From Bizionia argentinensis JUB59 (GTDB lineage Bacteria > Bacteroidota > Bacteroidia > Flavobacteriales > Flavobacteriaceae), in contig NZ_AFXZ01000025.1 of assembly GCF_000224335.1 (NCBI RefSeq), forward strand, positions 1-64,000: a stretch of 64,000 nucleotides of DNA, read 5' to 3'. A program made the position numbers and the translations under genes. Below are positions 1 through 8,630 of the stretch, piece by piece (within the stretch, counting starts at the first letter, position 1; the number at the start of each line of letters is the position of its first letter). The notes beneath the pieces are model-generated. The model saw only the letters and a list, made by a program, of their open reading frames with translations. It did no database searches and had not been told where the DNA came from.

Positions 1-298
1 GGCCATATTAGTCATCGATAGGTTTCATGTTCAAAAATTAGCATTAGATGCTCTACAGGAAATTAGAATCAAGCATAGATGGGATGAAAAAGTAAGACAG
101 GCAAGCTTTAAAAGCTTCAATACAATTGCAAGGACAATGTCTATACACTATCAAAATATACTCAACTATTTTGATAATAGAAGCACAAATGCTTCGGCTG
201 AATCCTTTAATGCAAAAATAAAGGCATTTAGAGCACAGTTTAGAGGGGTTAGAAACGTGAATTTTTTCTTATTTAGACTGACAACTATTTTTGCATAA
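1..298 (+). CDS. ISL3-like transposase, C-terminal part (cut by window edge)
   Basis: The frame is open from position 2 to a TAA at 296-298 and gives about 98 residues. It has VIDRFHVQKLA near its start, which carries the second catalytic Asp of DDE transposases of the ISL3 group. Near the end it has NASAESFNAKIKAFRAQFRG, with the final catalytic Glu. This is the usual C-terminal end of ISL3/ISAon1-like transposases found in Bacteroidota. The 5' part lies outside the window, so intactness cannot be judged. Its stop is only 2 bp from the stop of the converging integrase fragment, so the insertion sequence appears to have landed inside that integrase gene. The family call is from remembered motifs; the ISAon1 subgroup is less sure than ISL3. 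Confidence 0.85.
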   Translation, partial: AILVIDRFHVQKLALDALQEIRIKHRWDEKVRQASFKSFNTIARTMSIHYQNILNYFDNRSTNASAESFNAKIKAFRAQFRGVRNVNFFLFRLTTIFA

Positions 299-330
299 TC
301 CTAAAATCCCACAACTTTTGGACTTGATCC
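299..330. mobile_element. Probable right end of the insertion sequence
   Basis: Between the transposase stop and about position 330 the sequence CCCACAACTTTTGGACTTG (308-326) looks like the terminal inverted repeat of an ISL3-like element. The adjoining integrase similarity stops here. On the minus strand this stretch encodes the last residues of the truncated integrase (GSSPKVVGF) and supplies its stop. The matching left end is outside the window, so the exact terminus is inferred. Confidence 0.5.
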
Positions 331-681
331 ATTTAAATTACGCTTGTTTTGTTCTCGTTCCTGGTATTTCTGCGTATTGTCCTCAAATGGGTTGAAGCCT
401 TCTTTTAGTAAATTTAAAAGCTTAGCTCTGTAAACGCTTAAAATTGCGAGACGATCTTCTTTGGTAGTATATCTATTAACGTTGCCATAGACATTCTTCA
501 TGCGCTGAAGTTTTCCAGATTCTGGATTTCTAAACGAGTAATAAACGTGCCAACGTTTCGACAAATCTCCGTTAGCATTATAAATTTTTGGGGCTGAAAA
601 ATTTTTCTTGTTTTGCAAACTGTGTTCTAGAATGTGTTCGTTTCCGTGTTCATTCGCAAGGTAAGAATTTAAATTAAACAT
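301..681 (-). pseudogene. Truncated tyrosine integrase, N-terminal fragment only
   Basis: The 126-residue product matches the N-terminal arm-binding region of the intact integrase at 16445-17821. Both share an APKIY/EPKIY stretch, WHVYYSFRNP versus WYIYFSFRDP, a basic linker and a GFNPFED versus GYNPYLED end. Core-binding and catalytic domains are missing because the ISL3-like element interrupts the gene; the last nine codons come from the insertion sequence. Like the intact copy, its start codon lies directly after a hairpin and an A/T tract, about 55 bp from a copy of the tRNA-derived att sequence. It is best read as the leftover of an earlier element at the same site. It cannot be an active recombinase. 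Confidence 0.85.
622..651. repeat. Three GTGTTC repeats at exact 12-bp spacing
   Basis: GTGTTC occurs at 622-627, 634-639 and 646-651, each 12 bp from the next. They lie inside the first codons of the integrase fragment and give an EHxxEHxxEH peptide pattern. The intact integrase has a different motif with the same 12-bp period at the same place. They may be arm-type recombinase binding sites embedded in the coding sequence. Confidence 0.5.
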
Positions 682-712
682 AAAAAAAATGGTTTTGTGT
701 GAACAAAACCAT
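682..712 (-). terminator. Hairpin plus U-tract directly before the truncated integrase
   Basis: Stem ATGGTTTTGT (689-698) pairs with ACAAAACCAT (703-712) around a GTGA loop. On the minus strand it is followed by a run of eight T (682-689) that runs straight into the ATG at 679-681. It has the form of an intrinsic terminator for transcripts coming from the tRNA side. The intact integrase has the same layout with a different stem sequence. Confidence 0.6.
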
Positions 713-735
713 TGATTTTAAACTGATTACATTTA

Positions 736-778
736 GTAGCGGGAACTGGACTCGAACCAGTGACCTTCGGGTTATGAG
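736..778. repeat. Left attachment repeat: 3' part of the initiator tRNA
   Basis: These 43 bp are identical to 17874-17916. They cover the tRNA from the first base of the anticodon loop through the discriminator base, plus one flanking base. The tRNA 5' half is absent here, so this is an att duplication and not a working tRNA. It marks the distal end of the element between the two copies and also adjoins the integrase remnant of an older element. Confidence 0.9.
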
Positions 779-1000
779 TTTGATAAAAACCCCAATTTTA
801 CGCTATTTTAATGCTTATTTTAACTAAATCATGTACTGATCGTGTACTCTGATTTATAATAAATTTCTATTCAAATATACACATTAATTTAAAAATTCAA
901 TTTTTAATTAGATTAAAATCTTAATTCAAAATTTTATCATGGTTAAAATTGATTATATTGATATACAAATTTACATATCCAATTAAGTGAAAATTAAAAG
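779..1000. other. Left end of the element, non-coding, with arm-like repeats
   Basis: No gene is seen. At 826-851 two related units, ATCATGTAC and ATCGTGTAC, lie 11 bp apart. The same sequence AAATCATGTACTG recurs at 17769-17781 in the other end of the element, there followed by a second ATCATGTAC. Matching repeats near both ends are what is expected of recombinase arm sites. The rest is A/T rich and probably holds the promoter of the TPR gene. Confidence 0.5.
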
Positions 1001-1921
1001 ATGAAAAAAGTAATTGAAAATGCAAAATTAGAACAAGAGATTGCCCAATTTCTGAAAACCGAGAATTTTGAAAACTTAGGAGTTTATTATTTTAATAACG
1101 CAATGATTTGCCTTGAAAATAAACAGTTCAATGAATCATATGATTATTTAATACTTGGCTATAATTATATTACCTGTGATTGTGATAGTAAGCATTGGTA
1201 TAAGAATAATAAAGTTGATCAAGTATTTAAAAATTCAATGAATTTTGATTGTCCAGCCTATAAAATTGAGTTTTTGAAAGCTTTTATTCATCTATACAAT
1301 GGGCAAGGCACCCAAGCATTAATTTCCATTAATTGTTTTATAGATTTACAACCAAATAACGAAATTGGCTATTATTTGAAGGGTAAAATACTTAATCAAC
1401 TGAACAAAAATTTTGAAGCCATTGATTTCTTTTTTAAAGCTCTAAAAATTAAAAGAACGAGCAAAACACTTTATAGAATTGGTAGAACTCGAGAAAAAAA
1501 ACTAAAAATGTTTGGCTTAATTGATTTATATAGAGCAATACTTTTAAATCCATCAAGCGGTCATGCTCATTGGCATTTTGCAGAACACGCGATGTATAGA
1601 GGTGTGTTTCCCATGAAATTTAAATTTTTTTTTCAAAGCACTTTAAGTGAAAGTATTTTAATTAGAGCATTTAACCTTGGCTTGAGAATAGACGAAATTT
1701 ATATTAATGAGGAACCAAAAAAGATGTTAAAGGATTATATAGATATATTAGATAAAACACTAAAACAATTCAAAGAACTATCAAAACCAGAATATGAAAC
1801 TAAATTGTTTCACCCTAACTTTTATGGTCATGGTTATGATGATTTCTGTCAAGGTTATGATGATTATCTAACAGATGAATTTGGTAGTGATGCAAGCACA
1901 GCACATTGGAATATGGATTAA
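1001..1921 (+). CDS. TPR-repeat protein of unknown function
   Basis: This 306-residue soluble protein has no signal peptide or membrane segment. Its middle part (about residues 85-185) contains helical pairs of TPR type, for example NEIGYYLKGKILNQLNKNF followed by EAIDFFFKALKI. The C-terminus (about 270-306) is acidic and aromatic, with a YDDFCQGYDDY stretch. It is the only plus-strand gene of the element and sits at the end far from the integrase, beside the last gene of the defence-like operon but converging on it. TPR proteins often act as scaffolds or sensors, yet nothing here fixes a role. It could be a separate accessory gene and not part of that system. Confidence 0.7.
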   Translation: MKKVIENAKLEQEIAQFLKTENFENLGVYYFNNAMICLENKQFNESYDYLILGYNYITCDCDSKHWYKNNKVDQVFKNSMNFDCPAYKIEFLKAFIHLYNGQGTQALISINCFIDLQPNNEIGYYLKGKILNQLNKNFEAIDFFFKALKIKRTSKTLYRIGRTREKKLKMFGLIDLYRAILLNPSSGHAHWHFAEHAMYRGVFPMKFKFFFQSTLSESILIRAFNLGLRIDEIYINEEPKKMLKDYIDILDKTLKQFKELSKPEYETKLFHPNFYGHGYDDFCQGYDDYLTDEFGSDASTAHWNMD

Positions 1922-2034
1922 ATAGCAATTTGAATAAATTGCATTTTCATTTCTTACTTAGGAATGCAGAGTACTGTTTCTTAAAAAACACCAATTAGAA
2001 CGACAAACCCTTTCTGCCTCTAACATCATCGAGC

Positions 2035-2499
2035 TTATTTTTTCTTTTTGCTAAATTTTGGTGCATTGCTCATGTCATTAAACTTTGGGTATCTGCCTAT
2101 CTCTTCAACATATATTGCCCAACAATCATATTCACATTTTGCAACTTCTCCCATTATTCTTAAATCATTTGGTGATGGGTTTTTAGTATCGCACTCAAAA
2201 GAACAGACTGCAACATAAATATTATTCTTTATTGCTTCATAATCTTGATATTGATATAAGAATCTATCAGCACCTCCGTGATTTATATTTTTCATTCTTA
2301 TTGTAGCTCCAAATTGATTTAAACGATTTTTTAAACCACCTTTAGAATTAGTCATACCAATATATTCTAACTCTGGAATAAAACTAAACGTATTGAGTGA
2401 TTTTTTTGATACTGCTATACAATAGATACCTGAATAATTTATACCTTCTAACGTATTTCTATCTTCCCATTTTACCCAATTTGTAAACCTATCTATCAT
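2035..2499 (-). CDS. GIY-YIG nuclease domain protein
   Basis: In this 154-residue protein the GIY motif is at 24-26 and YIG at 46-48, followed by R59 in LKNRL and acidic residues E118/E123. That is the order of catalytic elements in the GIY-YIG fold (UvrC, SLX1 and homing-endonuclease nuclease domains). The C-terminus is lysine rich. It is the last gene of the minus-strand operon, 5 bp after the 199-aa gene, so it is probably translated with the ATPase, methyltransferase and helicase. A likely role is DNA cleavage within a defence or repair complex. It may be a core effector or an accessory; similar stand-alone GIY-YIG proteins also occur elsewhere. Confidence 0.75.
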   Translation of the reverse strand: MIDRFTNWVKWEDRNTLEGINYSGIYCIAVSKKSLNTFSFIPELEYIGMTNSKGGLKNRLNQFGATIRMKNINHGGADRFLYQYQDYEAIKNNIYVAVCSFECDTKNPSPNDLRIMGEVAKCEYDCWAIYVEEIGRYPKFNDMSNAPKFSKKKK

Positions 2500-2504
2500 A
2501 TAAG

Positions 2505-3104
2505 CTATTGTAATAATGTGCTGTAATTACGTGTGTTTAGAAACTGACCAAAAGCAAAGAATGCCTCATCTAATTTCTTTAAATCCTTGATGTTATTTGC
2601 TTCTATAAATGGTAAATATCTTTCAAAATAAAATTGTTCTTTAGCCTTGTTATTTATTGATGTATTTGAAATGTTACTCCAATCTTCATTATGAATAAAT
2701 AAAAATGCTCTGTGAATGTGTTGGTCGTAAATAGGATATTTATATGGTTTTATAATATGCAATAAAAATATCTTCCAAACTGTTGCTGGTAGGTTTTTAA
2801 ACTCTTTTCTAAATGCATCTATATCTATTTCGTTATTACTTTTAAAAGTATTAATAATAGAGAGTTTAGCTTTGATTTTAGTGTCTAATGATTTTTGCTT
2901 TAACACACTTAATTTCATACCATTTTTCCAAACATATAAATCTTGAATATCGGTTTTAGTAAATGTTTGTTTAACTATTGATTTATTATAAATTGCTTCA
3001 TTTGAAAATGTATATAGTTTAGACCAAGTTTTAATAAAATCTTTTAGATTAGTTGAAGACGCTTTTTTTAATACAACTAAATTCATTTTTTTAGATTGCA
3101 TCAA
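2505..3104 (-). CDS. Possible HhH-GPD-like protein of the defence operon
   Basis: This 199-residue protein has no confident family assignment. Around residues 107-135 it reads LPATVWKIFLLHII then KYPIYDQHIHRAF. This resembles the end of a helix-hairpin-helix/GPD glycosylase core, where a Pro precedes the catalytic Asp and the next helix has a V/I-x-R pattern. The rest is helical. It overlaps the ATPase gene by 14 bp and precedes the GIY-YIG gene by 5 bp, so the three are probably co-translated. If the resemblance holds it could recognise or excise modified bases. The alternative is a purely structural partner of the ATPase. Confidence 0.6.
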   Translation of the reverse strand: MMQSKKMNLVVLKKASSTNLKDFIKTWSKLYTFSNEAIYNKSIVKQTFTKTDIQDLYVWKNGMKLSVLKQKSLDTKIKAKLSIINTFKSNNEIDIDAFRKEFKNLPATVWKIFLLHIIKPYKYPIYDQHIHRAFLFIHNEDWSNISNTSINNKAKEQFYFERYLPFIEANNIKDLKKLDEAFFAFGQFLNTRNYSTLLQ

Positions 3105-5010
3105 TCATTGATTGAACTGTGACTCCTTTTCGATTCAACATGTAGCTTTCAACATTAATTAAACCAATACCTAATTGTGTGCATTTTTCAGTTACAATTT
3201 GTTGTATTGATTCCTTTTCTATATTAATATCTTTAGTTTCTGTACCATTATCATTTATATAAGTAATGTTTGCTTTACAGAAATTTGAAAGTCTCTTGTA
3301 ACTACCATCCTTTTCTAAAATCATTAACCTATCCTTTATAGTGATACCAACAGAATATGTAGTACCATCATTTTTTATAAATGCTATTTTAAATGTATCA
3401 TTAGGTTTCGCTATTTGTGTATCACGTTTAATTAATACAAGTTTTTCTAATACATCATAAACTCTAATTAACTCTGACTTGTATATAGGCGAATGCAAAT
3501 CATTATGAGCTAAAGAATTTAATATGACACTTTTATAAGTTTTCAAGTCCTTAAAATCTACAAAATCTATACCTTCCTTTGAGCAGAACCATTCCAAATG
3601 ACCTATTTTGCCATTTAAATTTTGAGATTTAGTTTCATAGACACCATCATTGTTTGTTGATACTTCATATTTACTCTGATCTGGATATAGGTTGTCTAAA
3701 ATCTCTTCACATTGTGTGCGTAGATAAATTCCTGCTGCTGGATAATCGTGATTATCTATATAGTATTTTGCTTTTTTTAATTTATTAGGGTGATTATAAA
3801 TAACAGGTGTTTCATTCTCACTTAAAGAATCTACGTACATTTCTTTATATAACCAGTTATCTTTTAAACCTACGTTTCTTATTTTGTCTTTTAAATAAAA
3901 AAACAAACTCCTATCGTGAGTTAAAAATAGTAATTGATAATCTTCTGTGAATTTATTGGCTGGATCTAATAGAAAATCAATGAGTTTATCTCTATTATTC
4001 ATATCTAAACTAATCATTACATCATCAAACACAATAAATTTAAGAATATCACCAGCTTCGGTATTTATCCGTCTTCTTAAAATTGTCAATCGAATTGATA
4101 TAGCAATAGCAGTAATTTTTGCTTCATTTAAAAATGATTGTGGTCTGGTTATGGTTATTGGTTTCCCTAAATATTTTGTTATAACAAACTCTATTTTAAA
4201 TGGGGTAAAATTAAAATTCACATCTGCTTTTTGAAATTTCAATTCTTCATAATGTAATTCAAAATCAATATCATAACCTAACTTTGCAAGCATAGTAGGA
4301 GCATTAACATTGATGAAATCAATCAAATCTTTTAACTCGTCATTAAAGTGTTTTGCAAAAACATTAAACTTCTTATTCTCTGGACTATTTTTATATACTT
4401 GAATTGTCTTTCCTTTGTCATTTTCTGTTATGCCAGGACCATTCATAATTTCCTTATACATATCCGAAGCATTAGTAAATTTTACGATAGAACCATTACG
4501 GATTAAATCTTTTTCAGGAAAGTTTAAATAGGAAAGTATACTACCTATAAAAATATCTGCCAAATCCATTTTATCACCATTCCAAAAGTCTTGAAATTTA
4601 TAGAGTACTTTATAACTTATAAAATCTGAAGCTTGATTTACTTCTTTAGCTAAACTATTATCTTTAATTGCAGTATCTAATAATGAAACATTATATTCTA
4701 AAGGTGGTGTATGTTTAGTTTTTACATTTATAAATGAATCATAAAATAACGACTCACCAGTATAAATGGGTTCTGTATGGATATTTACTAATGATTGCGG
4801 ATGAACAGAATGATGCTTAAAATATTTCTCTATGTCTTCTTTTTTATTTTTTAAAGAAGCCTCAAAAAGCGTATACAATGCCCAATAAATCGAACTTTTA
4901 CCACTACCATTTTCACCATAAAGCAAAAGATGTTTGCCATCTAATTTTATAGCTTCTTGTTCATTGAAAAACTTGAAATTATGTATTTGTAAAGTATCTA
5001 TTCTGCTCAT
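3091..5010 (-). CDS. RecF/Rad50-like AAA ATPase of the defence operon
   Basis: This 639-residue ABC-class ATPase has Walker A GENGSGKS at 32-39 and a signature-like segment RPQSFLNEAKITAIAISIR from about residue 289. Walker B FIVFDDVMISLD is at 325-336 and an H-loop LTHDR ends near 367. The long coiled coil of true Rad50/SMC proteins is missing; instead residues 1-320 hold a short insert and residues 370-639 form a C-terminal region of unknown fold. Its ATG overlaps the stop of the methyltransferase gene (TAATG), which suggests translational coupling. Such ATPases act as DNA-end or duplex sensors that gate partner nucleases; here the neighbours are two nuclease-like proteins. Confidence 0.85.
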   Translation of the reverse strand: MSRIDTLQIHNFKFFNEQEAIKLDGKHLLLYGENGSGKSSIYWALYTLFEASLKNKKEDIEKYFKHHSVHPQSLVNIHTEPIYTGESLFYDSFINVKTKHTPPLEYNVSLLDTAIKDNSLAKEVNQASDFISYKVLYKFQDFWNGDKMDLADIFIGSILSYLNFPEKDLIRNGSIVKFTNASDMYKEIMNGPGITENDKGKTIQVYKNSPENKKFNVFAKHFNDELKDLIDFINVNAPTMLAKLGYDIDFELHYEELKFQKADVNFNFTPFKIEFVITKYLGKPITITRPQSFLNEAKITAIAISIRLTILRRRINTEAGDILKFIVFDDVMISLDMNNRDKLIDFLLDPANKFTEDYQLLFLTHDRSLFFYLKDKIRNVGLKDNWLYKEMYVDSLSENETPVIYNHPNKLKKAKYYIDNHDYPAAGIYLRTQCEEILDNLYPDQSKYEVSTNNDGVYETKSQNLNGKIGHLEWFCSKEGIDFVDFKDLKTYKSVILNSLAHNDLHSPIYKSELIRVYDVLEKLVLIKRDTQIAKPNDTFKIAFIKNDGTTYSVGITIKDRLMILEKDGSYKRLSNFCKANITYINDNGTETKDINIEKESIQQIVTEKCTQLGIGLINVESYMLNRKGVTVQSMIDAI

Positions 5011-8000
5011 TAGTTAACCGATTTTCTAATAACAGCCAGTGTATCTTTACTTCTTGTTTCAATTAATAATATTCTTTGACGGACTGCATTTTCTGGTTTT
5101 TGATACCACAAATAAAAGTCTTTTATAATTTCAGCATTTTTAACTTCGTCTTTAATATTTTCAATAGGTTCAGGGTTTATAAATTGTAAAACATCTAAAC
5201 CTTTTTCTTTCATATGGTTTTCAAAATATAATTCGTAAACCATCATATCTAATACATCTTCTATATGGGAAGCTATTCGTTCATTTTCTGTATGACTTAC
5301 AATATCTTTTTTAATAGGATCATGTAGATATAGTAGATAATCTGTTAACACTTTAAATATATCAATATTTGTAGGTTGTAGAACAGGAATATTTACTAAT
5401 GGTTCTTTATCAATTTGATAATTATTTCCTTGCATTTTACCTTTAAAACGTAACCAGAAAGCAATGAGTTTAGAATTTAAAAGCGACGTTAAGTATTTTA
5501 AATCAAACCTATCAGTTTTTATAGAATAAAAAGTTTGGGAAACATAACAATCAAAATTTGTATAAGTAAAGCAAGGTTTGTTGTTCTTTCTTAAAGAAAT
5601 TATTTTTTCTCCAATAAAAAAATCTTCATTTCTTGCTCTATGCAAGCCATAAGGCTTATTATCAGAAGTTATGATTGTAGAATACTTATCTAAATGACTT
5701 TTTATAGTTGGGTACGAATTGATATTGTTCTTAATATCGGATTTTGTATAAATAATCCATTCTTTATTTTCTTTATAGCCAAAATATCTGTGTAATTCTG
5801 AAGTTGAATAAAATGGTTTTATAATTTTATTTTCATCTTTACTTAAATTAAGATTATTTAATTCTTTTTCATTAAGCTGGAACACGCCTTCATTTAATTT
5901 AAAATCTTCTCCTAATTTATCTGCATTCTTTTTGTTCAGTTTATCTTGAGGATAAACAATTCCTTGAGCAATATCGTTACTACTTAAATATTCAATATTA
6001 TTTTCAAGCACTAAATTAAGAACACTATCAATTCTTGGATTATTAAACGTAATTAATGAATCATAATATAAAGTACTATCAAAATCTAATATGTATTTTT
6101 CATCTATACCTACATCATTGTTAAAGTTTAAGAAGTGTTCTAATTCACTTTCCTTAATAGTATCATCTTTTAGTAATGAATATTTTAGAGGATATAAACC
6201 GGTAGGGATTTCTTTTTTAAGTAAATAAATCATAGTTTGAATACCAGCCGATTTAAATACTTTGTAATTCCAAAAATCTGTAAAGAGCTTTATTTTAGTT
6301 TCATTTAAAACCTTATTTCTAAAAATGGATGCTCCAGCACTTGTTATCCAATTGTTTTGCGCTATAAAACATTCAACACCTTTTTCTTTTAATAAGTCTA
6401 TACTAATACAAGCAAATCCATACCATAAGTCCATTTTACCTTGATAATAATCTGAACTTCTAAAACCGTCAAAGGCTTCTTTACTTGTATATTCTTTTAT
6501 ATAAGGTGGATTCCCAATAACAATATCAAATCCTGTGTTCTCAGTTACTATAGGATTTAAAATCTCTGGAAAGTCTAAACGCCAATCAAAATGATTAAAT
6601 GGTTTGTTATTTAATTTTAGAATTTCAATCTTTTCCTTTGTCCTTATCCAACCTTGGGTTTCTAACCATTTTTCGGTTTCTTTTTTAGTAAGTTTTTTAC
6701 CTGTTTGTTTTTGATAGCCCTTGGTTGCAATCATTAGAGCTAATTGTTTAGATAAAATATCTAATTTTAAATCTCTAATTTCCTTTTTAAGAGCAGTTTT
6801 ATGAGTTGCATCCGCTGTAAAAAATTGTTTTTGTTTATCAGATATAGTTTTTAATAATTTGGATTTTTCATTAATAATATCTTGTGCAAAAAGACCTGCA
6901 GAGGTATCGTCTGTACTCCAATCTATTTCAATTATTTCATTTTCAAATTTACCTACCAAAGAATTACCTACAACAATTTTATAGGCTAAATTTGGTAATG
7001 GTTTTGGTTCTTCTGCATCTACTATTAAACTTAACCAAAAACGTAGTTGCGCAATATCTACTGCACCTTTTTCTATGTCTACACCGTAAATAGAGTTTTG
7101 TATAATGTTTTCTTTTACAGTTGCAGGATTCCAATTACCAATATTAGTATCAAAAGCAATCCGTTCTTTTAAAGCAAATATTTCGTGTAATAATCCCATT
7201 GGGAATGCACCTGAACCAATTGCTGGGTCACATATTTTTACTTTATCTAAAAGATTGTTTAATTCAATAAGTTGGGTATCTGTTAATGCTTCTTTATTTT
7301 TTTGCTTTACAAATTGAATAATACCTTCTTTGGTGTTATCGCCTAAATGTGTAACTAAATATTCTATCAAGGATTCTTGTGTCATGTATTGCACAATTTC
7401 CTTTGGTGTATAAAAAGCACCTTTATCTTTGTTGTCTTCCAGTAAGTTTTCAAAAATATGACCTAACATTTCAGGATCTACAGCAATAGTATGTTCCTCT
7501 GGACTATTTTCGTAAATGGTAAAATTAAAACGATTAAAAAACTCAAATAAGTCTGTAAACAATTCACTTGGAAATACTAAAAAATCAAACTTTTCAGATT
7601 CTTTTTCAAATAGCCCACCATTTAAGTAAGGAATTTTAACGACCGTACCATCTGGCATTGTGAAGTCATCATTATTTCTTTTTTGATTTAAAGTATCGTA
7701 GAATAGTTTTGATAACCAAACTGGATAAAATGAATCATTTTCACCTGCTTGTTTAAAGAAGTTTTGAATAAAATTTTTGTCTCCATTTCCTTCTTTATAA
7801 TTTGTATTGGTAGCACCTAACCATCCTTTTTTCTGAATAAAGTATAAGAATACAATTTGACCTAATAATTTTTTACAAAAATCTCTGGCATCTCTCTTTG
7901 CATCCTCATCGTTTTCGCTACCATTAAAGACAGAAGCTAAAAAAGGTGAAGCATTTTGAACTTTTATTAATTCATACTTACTGCCTTTCTTTTGAAATTC

Positions 8001-8630
8001 TTCTCCTGTTAAGAATTTTACAAACTTGGCGTAGTGTGTTTCTCTATATTCATCAAAAAACTCTTTAGACAGTGCCTCAACTGCAAATGCCTCTTGAATA
8101 TCTTTTACTTTTATTTGAAATTTATTATCTAACTCTTGAAAACGGTCTATTGCTGTACGGTAGGTTTCATCATTATCGCCAAAAACATAGGTATAACGTT
8201 TTGGGTTGGTTTCTTTAGTTTGTACTTGACCTTCTTCAAAAAAGCTATCGTAAGCTATAAAAGAGAATCGCCAATGTTTATTGGTTACATTTTCATACTT
8301 AAAGGTTGCAAAAACAGCATTATTACCTATTATTAATTTTTTAACTAATGCACCTAAACCTACACGAGCAATTTTAACTTTACTAAAATCTTCAACTGTT
8401 ACCTCGTAGAGTTCTATTTTACGATTATCGTGTGTATTAAATTCGCCATACTTAACTACTTTTTTAGCTGTACGTTTTTCTGTGTCTGATAATTCGACTT
8501 CTTGTTCACCATCTTCATCAAACAAAACAAAATCTTTAACCGAATTAAGAAAAATAGGTTTCAATACATTATCCTCGAATGATGTTCGATTATAATCTGA
8601 AGTAAATATTTGTGATAGTATATTTTCCAT
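5010..8630 (-). CDS. Eco57I/PglX-like DNA adenine methyltransferase
   Basis: This 1206-residue protein has the N6-adenine methyltransferase motifs in gamma order: GAFYTPKEIV at 404-413, SAM-binding motif I DPAIGSGAF at 468-476, and catalytic NPPY at 707-710. A large C-terminal region (about 800-1150) fits a target-recognition domain. The N-terminal 200 residues are in the position of the nuclease of type IIG enzymes, but I see no clear PD-(D/E)xK triad, so cutting may be done by partners. The start overlaps the helicase stop (TAATG). It probably marks self DNA for the operon. Similar enzymes occur in BREX (PglX) and type IIG systems, but no other BREX gene is here. Confidence 0.9.
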   Translation of the reverse strand: MENILSQIFTSDYNRTSFEDNVLKPIFLNSVKDFVLFDEDGEQEVELSDTEKRTAKKVVKYGEFNTHDNRKIELYEVTVEDFSKVKIARVGLGALVKKLIIGNNAVFATFKYENVTNKHWRFSFIAYDSFFEEGQVQTKETNPKRYTYVFGDNDETYRTAIDRFQELDNKFQIKVKDIQEAFAVEALSKEFFDEYRETHYAKFVKFLTGEEFQKKGSKYELIKVQNASPFLASVFNGSENDEDAKRDARDFCKKLLGQIVFLYFIQKKGWLGATNTNYKEGNGDKNFIQNFFKQAGENDSFYPVWLSKLFYDTLNQKRNNDDFTMPDGTVVKIPYLNGGLFEKESEKFDFLVFPSELFTDLFEFFNRFNFTIYENSPEEHTIAVDPEMLGHIFENLLEDNKDKGAFYTPKEIVQYMTQESLIEYLVTHLGDNTKEGIIQFVKQKNKEALTDTQLIELNNLLDKVKICDPAIGSGAFPMGLLHEIFALKERIAFDTNIGNWNPATVKENIIQNSIYGVDIEKGAVDIAQLRFWLSLIVDAEEPKPLPNLAYKIVVGNSLVGKFENEIIEIDWSTDDTSAGLFAQDIINEKSKLLKTISDKQKQFFTADATHKTALKKEIRDLKLDILSKQLALMIATKGYQKQTGKKLTKKETEKWLETQGWIRTKEKIEILKLNNKPFNHFDWRLDFPEILNPIVTENTGFDIVIGNPPYIKEYTSKEAFDGFRSSDYYQGKMDLWYGFACISIDLLKEKGVECFIAQNNWITSAGASIFRNKVLNETKIKLFTDFWNYKVFKSAGIQTMIYLLKKEIPTGLYPLKYSLLKDDTIKESELEHFLNFNNDVGIDEKYILDFDSTLYYDSLITFNNPRIDSVLNLVLENNIEYLSSNDIAQGIVYPQDKLNKKNADKLGEDFKLNEGVFQLNEKELNNLNLSKDENKIIKPFYSTSELHRYFGYKENKEWIIYTKSDIKNNINSYPTIKSHLDKYSTIITSDNKPYGLHRARNEDFFIGEKIISLRKNNKPCFTYTNFDCYVSQTFYSIKTDRFDLKYLTSLLNSKLIAFWLRFKGKMQGNNYQIDKEPLVNIPVLQPTNIDIFKVLTDYLLYLHDPIKKDIVSHTENERIASHIEDVLDMMVYELYFENHMKEKGLDVLQFINPEPIENIKDEVKNAEIIKDFYLWYQKPENAVRQRILLIETRSKDTLAVIRKSVN

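Noticed and set aside
736-778. A second complete tRNA gene at the left end
   Set aside because: Only the 3' half is present; the D-arm and 5' acceptor strand are missing, so it is an att copy.
6884-8336. Plus-strand open frames opposite the methyltransferase gene
   Set aside because: They are antisense to conserved methylase motifs, have hydrophobic low-complexity products typical of shadows, and no upstream signals.
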